A stretch of DNA of 64,000 nucleotides, from contig JAOQAK010000072.1 of the NCBI GenBank assembly GCA_025963635.1, forward strand, positions 1 to 64,000. Reading direction: 5' to 3'. The stretch comes from Ferruginibacter sp. GTDB taxonomy: Bacteria; Bacteroidota; Bacteroidia; Chitinophagales; Chitinophagaceae. The position numbers and the translations under genes are program-made. Below the pieces are notes generated by a model that was not told the origin of the DNA, made no database searches, and was given only the letters and a program-made list of their open reading frames with translations. The first letter of the stretch is position 1. Each line of letters opens with the position of its first letter. Shown piece by piece: positions 18,347 to 27,524 of the stretch.

Positions 18347-20773
18347 ATGCTGAAAAACTATTTTAAGATCGCCCTCAGGAATATTATTCGTTATAAAGGT
18401 TACTCGGTTATCAATATTACCGGCCTCGCCATTGGCATTGCAGCCTGCCTGCTGCTTTTTATGGTGATCCGGTACGAGATGAGTTATGATAAATTTCAAC
18501 CGAATTATTACCGTATTCACCGCGTGGTAACCCAGGATAAGTTTGCAGAAGGCGTTACCTACAACCCGGGTGTGCCTGTCCCCGTATTGGAAGCGCTGCG
18601 CCTGGAAATGCCCAGTGTTGAATTTGGCGGCATCAACTCCATTTATAGCAGCCAGGTAACAGTTGGGTCCGGCAGCGGCACAGATTTTACAGATAAGAAA
18701 TTTATAGAATCCTCCGGGATATTTTTTTGTGAACCGCAGTTCTTTAAGGTTTTTAAATATCCATTCCTGGCCGGTGACGCGGCTGTTTTGAATGCGCCCA
18801 ATACGGTTGTGCTAACAAAGAAGATCGCTGAAAAGTATTTTGGCGACTGGCAAAAAGCTATTGGCCAATTTTTAAAACTGGACAATGCAATTACCTTAAA
18901 AGTGTCGGCCATTCTGCAGGATGTGCCTGCCAATACTGATTTTCCATTGGGCGTGATGATCTCTTTCGAAACCTTAAAAGGAAATGGAGCACCCTATAAT
19001 TACAGCGCCGACAACTGGGGAGGCACTTCCAGTAATTTTGAAGTATTTGCTTTATCATCACCGGGGGTTAAATCTGCCACAGTGGATCAGCAATTATCAA
19101 AATTCAGCAAGGCACATTATTCAAACCGTGGTAACTGCACTTCTGAAAAATCTCATTTCCTGCAGCCCTTAAGCGCTTTGCATTTTGATAACAGGCTTGA
19201 CATATTCGGTGATCATATCACCAGTAAAGCTACTTTATGGACATTGTCATTGATCGGGCTTTTCATCATCATCATGGCTTGCATCAACTTTATCAATTTA
19301 TCCACTGCACAGGCGGTTGGCAGGTCAAAGGAAATTGGCATACGGAAAGTATTGGGTAGCATGCGCGGGCAGTTGTTTATGCAGGTAATGGGCGAAACCG
19401 GTATGCTGGTAGTTATTGCAGGCATCGTTGCAGTATTAATTGCCTTTATTTGCCTGCCGTATATCAAACACATTGCTTCCATTTCAGAAAAGCTGAACCT
19501 GTTGAATATCGAAGCGATTGGTTTTACTTTAGCAATCATCATCATTGTTACTTTGTTTGCAGGTTTGTATCCTTCATTAATTATGTCTGGTTTTAAGCCG
19601 GTGCTGGCGCTGAAAAATAAAATTACTTCCGCAACGGTGGGCGGCATTTCGCTGCGCAGGGGATTGGTGATTATGCAGTTTGCTATATCGCAGGTACTGA
19701 TTATTGGAACCATTGTAGCTATCAGCCAGATGAACTTTGTGCGAAATGCAGACCTTGGCTTCAACAAGGAAGCCGTGGTGTTATTGTCCGTCGGCAACTC
19801 TGATAGTAGTTTGATAGTAAGGCAACCCGCCTTCAAACAGAAATTATTACAAACCCCGGGCATTGTAGCAGTAAGTTTTAATATGGATCCGCCCTCTTCT
19901 GATAATAACTGGAGTTCAAACTTTGCATATGATCACCGGCCCGATGAAAAATTTCAGCTTTCACTGAAGTTCGTTGATGAAGATTATTTTAAAACCTTCG
20001 GCTTACAAATGCTTGCCGGAAGAGTATACGACAAAAGCGATACTACCAAAGAAGTTGTAATCAATGAAACTGTTGTGAAAAAGCTCGGTATAAAAAATGC
20101 AGAGGAGGCTTTGGGCAAAGAGATCAAAACCGGTGCCGGCGCATGAAAAACAATTGTAGGCGTGGTAAAAGATTTCAAAACAAGCTCTCTTAAGAAAACC
20201 ATCAGTCCATTGATGCTTGCTCAATGGAACAAATATTATAGCCGTACGTCGATCAAAGTGCGCTCATCCGATATTGCTAAAACACAAGCTACTATTCAGT
20301 CTGTATGGAACCAGTTCTTCCCGGAATATGCGTACACGAGTAGTTTTATGGAAGATGACATCGCTCATTTTTACCAGCAGGAGAACCAGCTATCATTATT
20401 GTATAAAATTTTTGCGGCACTTGCCATCTTGATCTCTGCCCTTGGTTTGTTTGGCCTGGTATCTTTTATGGCCGTACAAAAAACAAAGGAAGTAGGCATC
20501 CGAAAAGTACTGGGTGCATCTGTTGGCAACATCGTATTGTTGTTCTCAAAAGAGTTTACACTATTAGTCGGCGTGGCTTGCCTGATAGCAATACCAATAG
20601 GATATTATATGATGAATAGCTGGTTGCAGGACTTCGTTTATAAGATCAATATCGGCCCGGGTGTATTTGCTATTGCGATTATCCTTTCGCTGGTGATAGC
20701 ATGGATTACGGTGGGATATAAGGCGATCAAGGCAGCGGTTGCGAACCCGGTGAAGAGTTTGCGAACGGAATAA
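18347..20773 (+). pseudogene. P7: MacB/FtsX-type permease interrupted by an in-frame TGA
   Basis: From ATG 18347 (MLKNYFKIALRNIIRYK) the frame runs 599 codons to TGA at 20144-20146, then continues in the same frame to 20773 with KTIVGVVKDF and a full second FtsX block (KEVGIRKVLGAS). So a single nonsense change, plausibly TGG to TGA, separates the pieces. The first piece has TM1, both TM-proximal parts of the first half and most of the second periplasmic domain; the second piece has 203 codons and could start at GTG 20162. An upstream ATG at 18290 exists but overlaps the sigma54-like element and is unlikely. With P8 it forms a sub-group (RKVLGSM in motif 1, GYKAIKAAVANP in the tail). It has its own operator/promoter module, so it may still be transcribed. 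Confidence 0.85.
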
Positions 20774-20775
20774 AT

Positions 20776-20862
20776 TAGCTAATTAGCTGATTTGCTAATT
20801 AGCCAATTTGCTAATGTGCTAATGCTGAATGGGAAAATGTGAAAATGTGACAATTGGAAAAT
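20776..20862 (+). repeat. GCTAAT-type tandem repeat after P7
   Basis: Run of TTAGCTAATTAGCTGATT-type units followed by GAAAATGTGAAAATGTG, beginning directly after the P7 stop. Confidence 0.85.
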
Positions 20863-20904
20863 GATGCATTTGGAGCGTTGGCTGAAGATTCACCCGTCTT
20901 CTCA

Positions 20905-21068
20905 CTTTCCGCCAATGTCTCCTCAGGACAAAGCGTGCGGGCCAGGGACGTTGCGTGATGCGGAGCGAAAATTTATCCTGGCACTTAATGTCAAAAGTTC
21001 CACATCGGTATGCGGTACAAGTGAGACACAACAATGTTGACCGATGAGATCATGCCGGTAAAAAAATC
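20905..21068 (+). repeat. Intergenic repeat copy 6 (modules A + B)
   Basis: Complete copy upstream of P8. The arms CCAATGTC and GACGTTGC pair through a G-T wobble. Module B is more divergent (GTTCCACATCGGTATGCGG...GAGACACAACAATGTTGA). The remaining spacer (21069-21179) holds no operator like that of P7 or P9. Confidence 0.8.
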
Positions 21069-21179
21069 AACTGTATTTGCGAGAATACCTACTTCTCCTT
21101 CCTGAAGAAATTCTTTAAACATTTACAATTTCTAAAAATTTCAGTGCTGCAACATGCGCCGGAAGCAAATCGATCATAT

Positions 21180-23628
21180 ATGCTGTCCAATTATATCATT
21201 TCAACTTTCAGAAATATTGCCAGGAATAAAACAAACTCCATGATCAATATCACCGGACTGGCCATCAGCATCGCCTGCTGCATTTTTGTGTACGTGTTTA
21301 TAAAACACGAGAAAAGCTTCGACAGCTTTCATTCCAAAAAAGACCGTATTTACCGGGTGGTGCTGGATGAGAAGAATGGCGACCGAACCGATCATGATGG
21401 CTATATAAGTTTCCCGGTAGCGAAGGCCCTGCGAAACGAATTTCCGCAATTTGATATGGTTACCCAGGTGTATGTAAACAATACCGTAGTGATTTCCATA
21501 CCGGATCAATTTGGGGGAAGAAAACTTTTTGAAGACAACCAACTCACCTACGCCGACGAAGATTTTCTAAAGACATTCGATTTTAAAATGCTGGCAGGAA
21601 ACGACCGGTTGCTCTACCAGCCCGACGAGGCGGTACTGACCAAAAAGCTGGCAGACAAATTTTATAATATTACTTCCAGCCAGGGTTATGTTGACCTCAT
21701 CGGAAAAATGATAGAAATAAATAAGAACAGCTACCGCATTGCGGCGATCCTCGATGATATGCCGCGGAACAGCAATGTCGCCTGTCATCTTTTGCTGCCC
21801 TTCAAAGTTTTTGAAAAGGAGAATCCGAAACTCGTAAACAACTGGAAAGAGCTGTATGCTGAAAGCTATACATTTGTTACGCTTCCAAAAAATTATTCAG
21901 CAAGCCAGTTCGATGCCGCCCTTGTTGGGTTTAAAAACAAATACCTTGATAAAGAAATGGCATCGCAGCAAACCTATCATCCGCAACCGCTTGCACAAGT
22001 ACATACTGATGAAAAATACGGAGGAACGTTTTACACTACTCCATCGATAATGGTACTCGCATTCATCGTAATGGGAGTGATTGTTTTAATTACTTCCTGC
22101 ATCAACTTTATCAATCTTGCAACAGTACAATCTTTAAAACGAACCAAAGAAGTAGGTATCCGCAAAACACTGGGTAGCCGTAACTGGGAGCTGGTACTCC
22201 ATTTTATGGGCGAAACCTTTGTGCTGACGACGATCGCGGCGATCATCGCAGTATTCTTAGCCAATTATTTTTTAAACGCCTTCAATAATTATCTTGCTTT
22301 TATCGTGGAACTCGATTTGCATATCGATCTCACCATTATTTTTTTCCTGGGTGGGTTGTGTTTGCTGATTACCTTCCTGGCAGGCTTCTATCCCGCAAAA
22401 ATGATGGCATCTTTCCAGCCCATCATGGCGTTGAAGCAGGCTATCAGGGCAAAGCATACCGGCTTTTCAAACCGTTTCTCGCTGAGGAAGGTGTTGGTGG
22501 TGGCACAGTTTACCGTTTCACAGCTACTCATTATCGGAACGATTGTAGTGGCCATGCAGATGAGTTATTTTCATAACCGCGACCTCGGCTATCAAAGAGA
22601 TGGAATACTTACAGTAACAATCCCTGAAAACAACCCGCAGAAACTGGAAGTATTCCGCAACCAACTGATGAGCAGGCCGCAGGTAAAAGAAGTGTCATTT
22701 AGTTCAGGTCCGCCCACCAGCGCCAGCAACGGGTTTATCGACCTGCATAGAAAAGAAGCGCTCAAAGAAGACAAAGTGCATTCAGAGAGAAAATTCATTG
22801 ATCTGCATTACCTCGGAACTTTTAATATTAAACTGGTTGCTGGAAGAAACCTGCGGGAGCAGGATAAAGTAACGCTCTCAGATAGCCTGACAAGCTACAA
22901 TAATTTTACTAAACCAAAAAGCAGTAACAGCCCTTGGTTTTAAAACTGCTGATGAATCCATTGGACGGCAGATATTGGTAGGGGAGAACCAGTTGGCAAC
23001 CATTGTAGGCGTGACAGATGACTTTTTCAATGTGTCACTGCAAAACAAGATCATTCCCTGCCTGCTTTTTTACGGCACCAACTGGGTAAGCATGGCAAGC
23101 ATCCGTATGGAAAATCCAAATGGCGCCGGTACAAACTCTTTTATAGAAAAAAGCTGGCAGGCATTATTCCCAGATCAAATTTATAAAGCAATGACACTGG
23201 ATTATTATATGGAGCAGAAGGCTTTTTATGTGCTGGAGAACATCATGTACCAGGGATTTAAAATATTTGTTTTGTTGTCTATCCTGATCGGTTGTATGGG
23301 ACTGTATGGGCTGGTGTCATTTCTTGCGCTGCAACGGCAAAAGGAAATAGGTATTCGCAAAGTGCTGGGAGCATCGGTGGGCAGTATCGTATATAAATTT
23401 TCAATGGAATTTACATGGCTGATTTTGATCTCTTTTGTAATAGCCGCTCCGCTGGCATATTTTGCCATGAGCAGCTGGTTGCAAACTTTCGCGAACAGGA
23501 TCAGCCTGAACGCAGGATATTTTTTATTGGCGTTGCTGGTATCCTTCCTGGTGGCAGGATGTACCATCGGTTACCAGGCAGTGAAAGCGGCGGTTGCCAA
23601 CCCTGTTAAGAGTTTGAGGACCGAATGA
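21180..23628 (+). pseudogene. P8: MacB/FtsX-type permease with a frameshift
   Basis: The frame from ATG 21180 (MLSNYIISTFRNIARNK) stops at 22941-22943 after 587 codons. Its last ~15 residues (NNFTKPKSSN...) do not fit the family. In another frame the sequence after ~22898 reads TALGFKTADESIG and then TIVGVTDDFFNVSL, KEIGIRKVLGAS and the tail GYQAVKAAVANPVKSLRTE to 23628. Removing one base in TACAATAA near 22896-22903 joins the two halves. The upstream ATG at 21144 adds 12 residues outside the family start. P8 groups with P7 (RKTLGSR, GYQAVKAA). The lesion lies only a few dozen codons before the equivalent of the P7 stop. Confidence 0.85.
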
Positions 23629-23689
23629 GGGGCGTGAATGGTGAGTGGTGAATGGTGAATCGTGAATGACTATCATTTACTTAAAGGAT

Positions 23690-23813
23690 AACCGCCGTTA
23701 GGGTTTGCAACCGCTGACTGGGTTCGGGTAACCCCGTGAAAACCGGGTGGCCATAAACGAACCTAAAACTATTCGCTCAACCCCGACGGCGGCTATGGGC
23801 CCCGTCGGCGGTT
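23690..23813. ncRNA. GC-rich multi-stem region, candidate structured RNA or repeat
   Basis: A 124-base stretch, GC-rich against A/T-rich flanks, closed by perfect arms AACCGCCG (23690-23697) and CGGCGGTT (23806-23813). Inside are GGTTCG (23721-23726) with CGAACC (23758-23763) enclosing an ACCC/GGGT pair, and CCGACGG (23783-23789) with CCGTCGG (23802-23808), which overlaps and competes with the closing stem. No start codon or good frame is visible. It matches no riboswitch core I can recall. It could equally be a dispersed repeat. It lies in the P8-P9 spacer. Confidence 0.4.
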
Positions 23814-23900
23814 GATCAGGGAATAAATAGGACTTAAGTAAACGGCCTTTAATTCACCAGTGAGAGCAGAGTGGCTTAGGAAATAGGAAATCATCTCCGC

Positions 23901-23992
23901 TTCAATAAAAGCTGCCAATGGGTATGCCGTAAAAGAGTGCGACGCAACAATGATCCCCAATGAACCAATGCTGGTTCCATCAAAATTTGTTC
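23901..23992 (+). repeat. Intergenic repeat copy 7 (degenerate module B)
   Basis: GCTGCCAATGGGTATGCCG...GAGTGCGACGCAACAATGAT follows the order and spacing of module B, with many substitutions. Module A is absent. It is the most diverged copy in the array. Confidence 0.5.
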
Positions 23993-24113
23993 TTTTCTCC
24001 ATTAAATGAAAGCCTTCTCTCTGGCGATTTTTTTCCCAAATGATGATTTAAAAAATATTAAAAACCGCATCGCGGCGACGTTACTCCTTTGCTCCCTTAC
24101 GTTACAACAATGC

Positions 24114-24219
24114 GGTGTACGATACTGTACAGTAACTGTCCGTTTTCGTACACCTTGTATTGCTATTTTGGCTGAAAGCCTTACCAGTAGCCAGTTTTGC
24201 CTTTGGCATAGTCATTGAC
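24114..24219 (+). promoter_or_regulatory. Palindromic operator plus sigma54-like promoter upstream of P9
   Basis: Second copy of the P7 module, with identical spacing: GGTGTACG (24114-24121), ACTGTACAGT (24124-24133), TGTCCG-TTTT-CGTACA (24137-24152), then TGGCAT-N5-TTGAC at 24204-24219. Sequence between the operator and the promoter element is only moderately similar to the P7 copy, so conservation is concentrated in the motifs. It lies 66 bp before the P9 start. Confidence 0.65.
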
Positions 24220-24285
24220 TACCTGATCAATCGTAAAAGGAATGTAATTTCGGAGAAGAATAAGAAAAGTCCACAAAATTAATCG

Positions 24286-26679
24286 ATGCTAAAAAATTAT
24301 TTTACCATAGCGTTCAGGAACCTCGCAAAACATAAGCTGTTTTCGTTTATCAATATTTTTGGTTTGGCACTCAGTATGTGTATCGGGCTGATCGTTATTA
24401 TGCGTTTACAGGATGATTTTAGTTACGACCGGTTTCACCCGAGGCCCAATAGCACTTACCGCGTTATAAGTGAGATGACCAACCAAAGCGGTCAGGATTT
24501 CCGGTTAGCCAGCACACCATTGCCGCTTGCATCCGCTTTAAAAGACAAGTATGCATTTGTTGAAAACACGGTTCGTATTTATCCTGCATGGAGCGGCAAA
24601 GCTGTTGCCGGAATGAAACGCCTGGGAGTAGATGTGGCATTTACGGAACCCTCTTTTTTTAATGTTTTTGGATTTAAGCTGGAGCAGGGCGATGGCGCTG
24701 CAGCATTGAATGCACCCAATAAAATTATCTTATCCAAAGAAACTGCTATTCGTTTTTTTGGTAAGGAAGAACCCGTTGGCAAATCGCTTGAATTCGAAAA
24801 CCTGGGAAACTTCCTTATAACCGGGGTGATGCAAAAAACGGCTGACAAATCGCATATCGACTTTGATGTGTATTGTTCTATGAGTTCTATCGCCGGTCTT
24901 GAAAGAGCAGGTAAACTACCATTACAATCGTCCGACTGGTCAAATGTTTTTAAAGGCTACACCTATGTACTGTTAAAAGAAGGCACACCTAAAAAGCAAT
25001 TGGTTTCGGCATTGAATAATATCTCCACGGTTTTTAAGAAATCAGGCGCTTCAGATAAGAGCAGCATCCGGTTTGATATCCAGTCATTGCCGAAAATAAC
25101 GCCCGGTGAAGAACTTGGCAATTCTATCGGCAGAGGCGCCACTTACGGTAAGATCGCTGCTGAAATTTCCATCGCGTTGATCATTCTTATTTCAGCCTGT
25201 TTTAACTATACCAACCTGTCTATTGCCAGGTCTTTGAAAAGAGCTAAGGAGGTAGGTATAAGAAAGGTGTCGGGCGCTTTGCGGCACCATATCTTTCTGC
25301 AGTTTATTATTGAATCGGTGGTGATCGCTTTTTTAGCGCTTGGACTGGCGATTATGATGCTGCAGCTATTGAAAAATTATAGTAGCCTGAGTGCTGAATT
25401 TTTCCCTGAAGGTGTTAGCATGAATGCCTCGCTGATCGGGTGGTTTTTGTTATTCAGCGTAATGGCAGGCTTGCTGGCAGGCATTGTTCCCGCGCTTACG
25501 CTGTCAACATTTAAACCTGTAATTGTTTTGAAAAACCTTGCCAATGTAAAACTATTTGGAAGAAACGGTTTGAGAAAGGCATTGATCGTGATACAATTCA
25601 GTTTATCGCTTGTGGTGATTATTTTTATGCTGGTGTTCAACAAGCAATTTGATTATATGGCCACAGGTGATTATGGTTTTAACCGCGATCGCATTATCAA
25701 TGTTCCCTTGCAGGGGAAGGACTATCATTTAATTAAAAATGCTATTGGTACCATCAGCGGTGTGCAAAGGGTATCGGCTACTTCGGATAATATGGGCAAA
25801 TTTGCTTCTGGTACAGCTAACATCAAGCTGCCATTATCAGAGAATTTTGTTCCCGTGAAATATTTTGACGTGGATGAAGATTTTGTAGCCAACATGCAGT
25901 TGAAGTTGCTTGCGGGTGCCGGGATGACTGCTTCCGTGGGTGATGAAGAAAAAGAAGTGATGATCAATGAAACAGCGGTAAAGACCTTGCAATTTAAATC
26001 AGTGGGGGAGGCGCTGGACCAGTTAATTGTAATGGATGATAGCATACCCGTAAGGGTTGCCGGAGTAATAAAAGATTTTCATTTTGAAGGCTTTGAATTT
26101 CCGATTCGCCCGCTGGTGTTGAGGGGCAGGGAAAAGGCATTTAATTACCTGAATATAAAAACCAGTATGGACGAAGCCGATGCAGGAAAATTGGTGGCGG
26201 CTTTGCATACTACCTGGAAGAAGATCAATCCGGATGAGGCGTTTAATTATAATTGGTTCAACCGCCAATTTTATGAAAGCAAATCAGCCACGGGCACGGT
26301 TTCAATGTTGGGGCTGCTGGCATTTATGGGAATTACCATTGCAAGCCTTGGGTTATTGGGGATGGTGGTATACACGGTGGAAGGCCGCACCAGGGAAATA
26401 AGCATAAGGAAAGTAATGGGTGCTGGGGTTGCAGCCATTGTTTCATTGCTTTCAAAAAGTTTTTTAAAGCTGGTAATGATTGCAATTGTTATCGCTGCGC
26501 CTATTGGCTGGATCTGCAGTTATATCTTCCTGCAAATATTCGCAGTACGGGTGCAGGTGGGCGTTGGTATCATTGTCCTTGCGAGTGCTGCAGTTTTAGC
26601 GGTATCATTGCTGGTGATTGGCTCACAGGTGTTTCGGGTTGCTGCGGCGAATCCGGCGGGGAATTTACGGGCGGAATAG
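24286..26679 (+). CDS. P9: MacB/FtsX-type ABC transporter permease, 797 aa (P6/P9 group)
   Basis: Intact last member of the array, opening MLKNYFTIAFRNLAKHK. It shares with P6 the HKLFSFINIFGLA start, FNYTNLSIARSLKRA before KEVGIRKVSGAL, and SLGLLGMVVYT before REISIRKVMGAG. The tail is the most divergent of the nine, AAANPAGNLRAE, with Arg-Ala-Glu replacing Arg-Thr-Glu. The signature VIKDFHFEGF is kept. It carries its own operator and sigma54-like promoter. The ATPase gene follows 117 bp downstream, across a short tandem repeat, so P9 is the permease most likely co-transcribed with it. Confidence 0.9.
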   Translation: MLKNYFTIAFRNLAKHKLFSFINIFGLALSMCIGLIVIMRLQDDFSYDRFHPRPNSTYRVISEMTNQSGQDFRLASTPLPLASALKDKYAFVENTVRIYPAWSGKAVAGMKRLGVDVAFTEPSFFNVFGFKLEQGDGAAALNAPNKIILSKETAIRFFGKEEPVGKSLEFENLGNFLITGVMQKTADKSHIDFDVYCSMSSIAGLERAGKLPLQSSDWSNVFKGYTYVLLKEGTPKKQLVSALNNISTVFKKSGASDKSSIRFDIQSLPKITPGEELGNSIGRGATYGKIAAEISIALIILISACFNYTNLSIARSLKRAKEVGIRKVSGALRHHIFLQFIIESVVIAFLALGLAIMMLQLLKNYSSLSAEFFPEGVSMNASLIGWFLLFSVMAGLLAGIVPALTLSTFKPVIVLKNLANVKLFGRNGLRKALIVIQFSLSLVVIIFMLVFNKQFDYMATGDYGFNRDRIINVPLQGKDYHLIKNAIGTISGVQRVSATSDNMGKFASGTANIKLPLSENFVPVKYFDVDEDFVANMQLKLLAGAGMTASVGDEEKEVMINETAVKTLQFKSVGEALDQLIVMDDSIPVRVAGVIKDFHFEGFEFPIRPLVLRGREKAFNYLNIKTSMDEADAGKLVAALHTTWKKINPDEAFNYNWFNRQFYESKSATGTVSMLGLLAFMGITIASLGLLGMVVYTVEGRTREISIRKVMGAGVAAIVSLLSKSFLKLVMIAIVIAAPIGWICSYIFLQIFAVRVQVGVGIIVLASAAVLAVSLLVIGSQVFRVAAANPAGNLRAE

Positions 26680-26689
26680 CAGGATGGGG

Positions 26690-26760
26690 TGGATACTGGA
26701 TACTGGATACTTGATACTTGATACAGGATACTTGATACAGGATACTGGATACTTGATACA
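26690..26760 (+). repeat. GGATACT/TGATACT short tandem repeat
   Basis: About ten alternating 7-8-base units GGATACT, TGATACT and TGATACAG between P9 and the ATPase gene. Such runs expand and contract by slippage. It could modulate expression of the downstream ATPase, but no promoter element is obvious within it. Confidence 0.85.
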
Positions 26761-26796
26761 TCTAAAACATTAAACCATAAACAGTAAACACAAATA

Positions 26797-27462
26797 ATGA
26801 TACAATTACGAAAAATTTTCAAGTGGGTAAACACGGGTTCCAACCGCACCTTTCTCCTGAAGGATATTAATCTTGATATAAAGGAAGGTGAATTTATTTC
26901 CATCATGGGACCTTCCGGCTCGGGGAAGTCTACCTTGCTCAATATCATCGGCATGCTCGACGAAGCAAATGAAGGCGAATATAATTTTTTGCATGAAGCC
27001 GTTCATAAACTGAAAGAAAGGGAGAAGTCTACCCTATACAAACAATATATTGGTTTTGTGTTCCAGGCGTACCATTTGATCGATGAGCTAACTGTTTATG
27101 AAAATATAGAAACCCCGCTGATCTACCAGAACATAAAATCGGCTGAACGGAAAGCAATGGTTGCCGATATACTGGACAGGTTTAATATTGTTGGTAAAAA
27201 AGACCTTTTCCCTGCGCAACTTAGCGGCGGGCAACAACAGCTGGTTGGCATCGCAAGGGCTTTGATTGCAAAACCAAAATTGTTACTTGCGGATGAACCT
27301 ACCGGGAATTTAAACTCAAAGCAGGGTGAAGAGATCATGGAGCTTTTTAAGGTTTTGAATGAAGAGGGCGTAACGATCATACAGGTAACGCATTCAGAAA
27401 AAAATGCCAGCTATGGAAAACGTATCATTCATTTATTGGATGGGAGGATACAGAATTCGTAA
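26797..27462 (+). CDS. ABC transporter ATP-binding protein, MacB/LolD type, 221 aa
   Basis: Stand-alone nucleotide-binding subunit for FtsX-type permeases. Walker A GPSGSGKST is at residues 38-46, the Q-loop lies near VFQAYHL, the signature LSGGQQQ is at 142-148, Walker B LLLADEP at 162-168, D-loop near GNLNSK and H-loop His199 (VTHSE). All catalytic elements are intact and the length fits the LolD/MacB/FtsE class. It is the only ATPase in the window and follows nine permeases that lack one, so it is the natural partner for several or all of them (inference). It hydrolyses ATP on the cytoplasmic face to drive movements of the periplasmic domains. Confidence 0.92.
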   Translation: MIQLRKIFKWVNTGSNRTFLLKDINLDIKEGEFISIMGPSGSGKSTLLNIIGMLDEANEGEYNFLHEAVHKLKEREKSTLYKQYIGFVFQAYHLIDELTVYENIETPLIYQNIKSAERKAMVADILDRFNIVGKKDLFPAQLSGGQQQLVGIARALIAKPKLLLADEPTGNLNSKQGEEIMELFKVLNEEGVTIIQVTHSEKNASYGKRIIHLLDGRIQNS

Positions 27463-27524
27463 TTGATAATTGACAATGGGGATCATAGCACCAGCTTTAG
27501 TTTCCTCAGCAAAAAAACAGAAAG

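Noticed and set aside
18347..20773. TGA read as tryptophan or selenocysteine in P7
   Set aside because: A Trp would fit, but no stem-loop of SECIS type was seen and other genes here use TGA as a normal stop (for example P1 and P3), so a nonsense mutation is simpler.
5891..20862. CRISPR-like spaced repeats
   Set aside because: The GCTAAT and A/B repeats are degenerate, have no unique equal-length spacers and no cas genes are nearby.
23690..23813. Cobalamin or TPP riboswitch
   Set aside because: The conserved cores (such as GCCACTG or CTGAGA with ACCTGA) are not present, and the downstream gene is not a vitamin gene.
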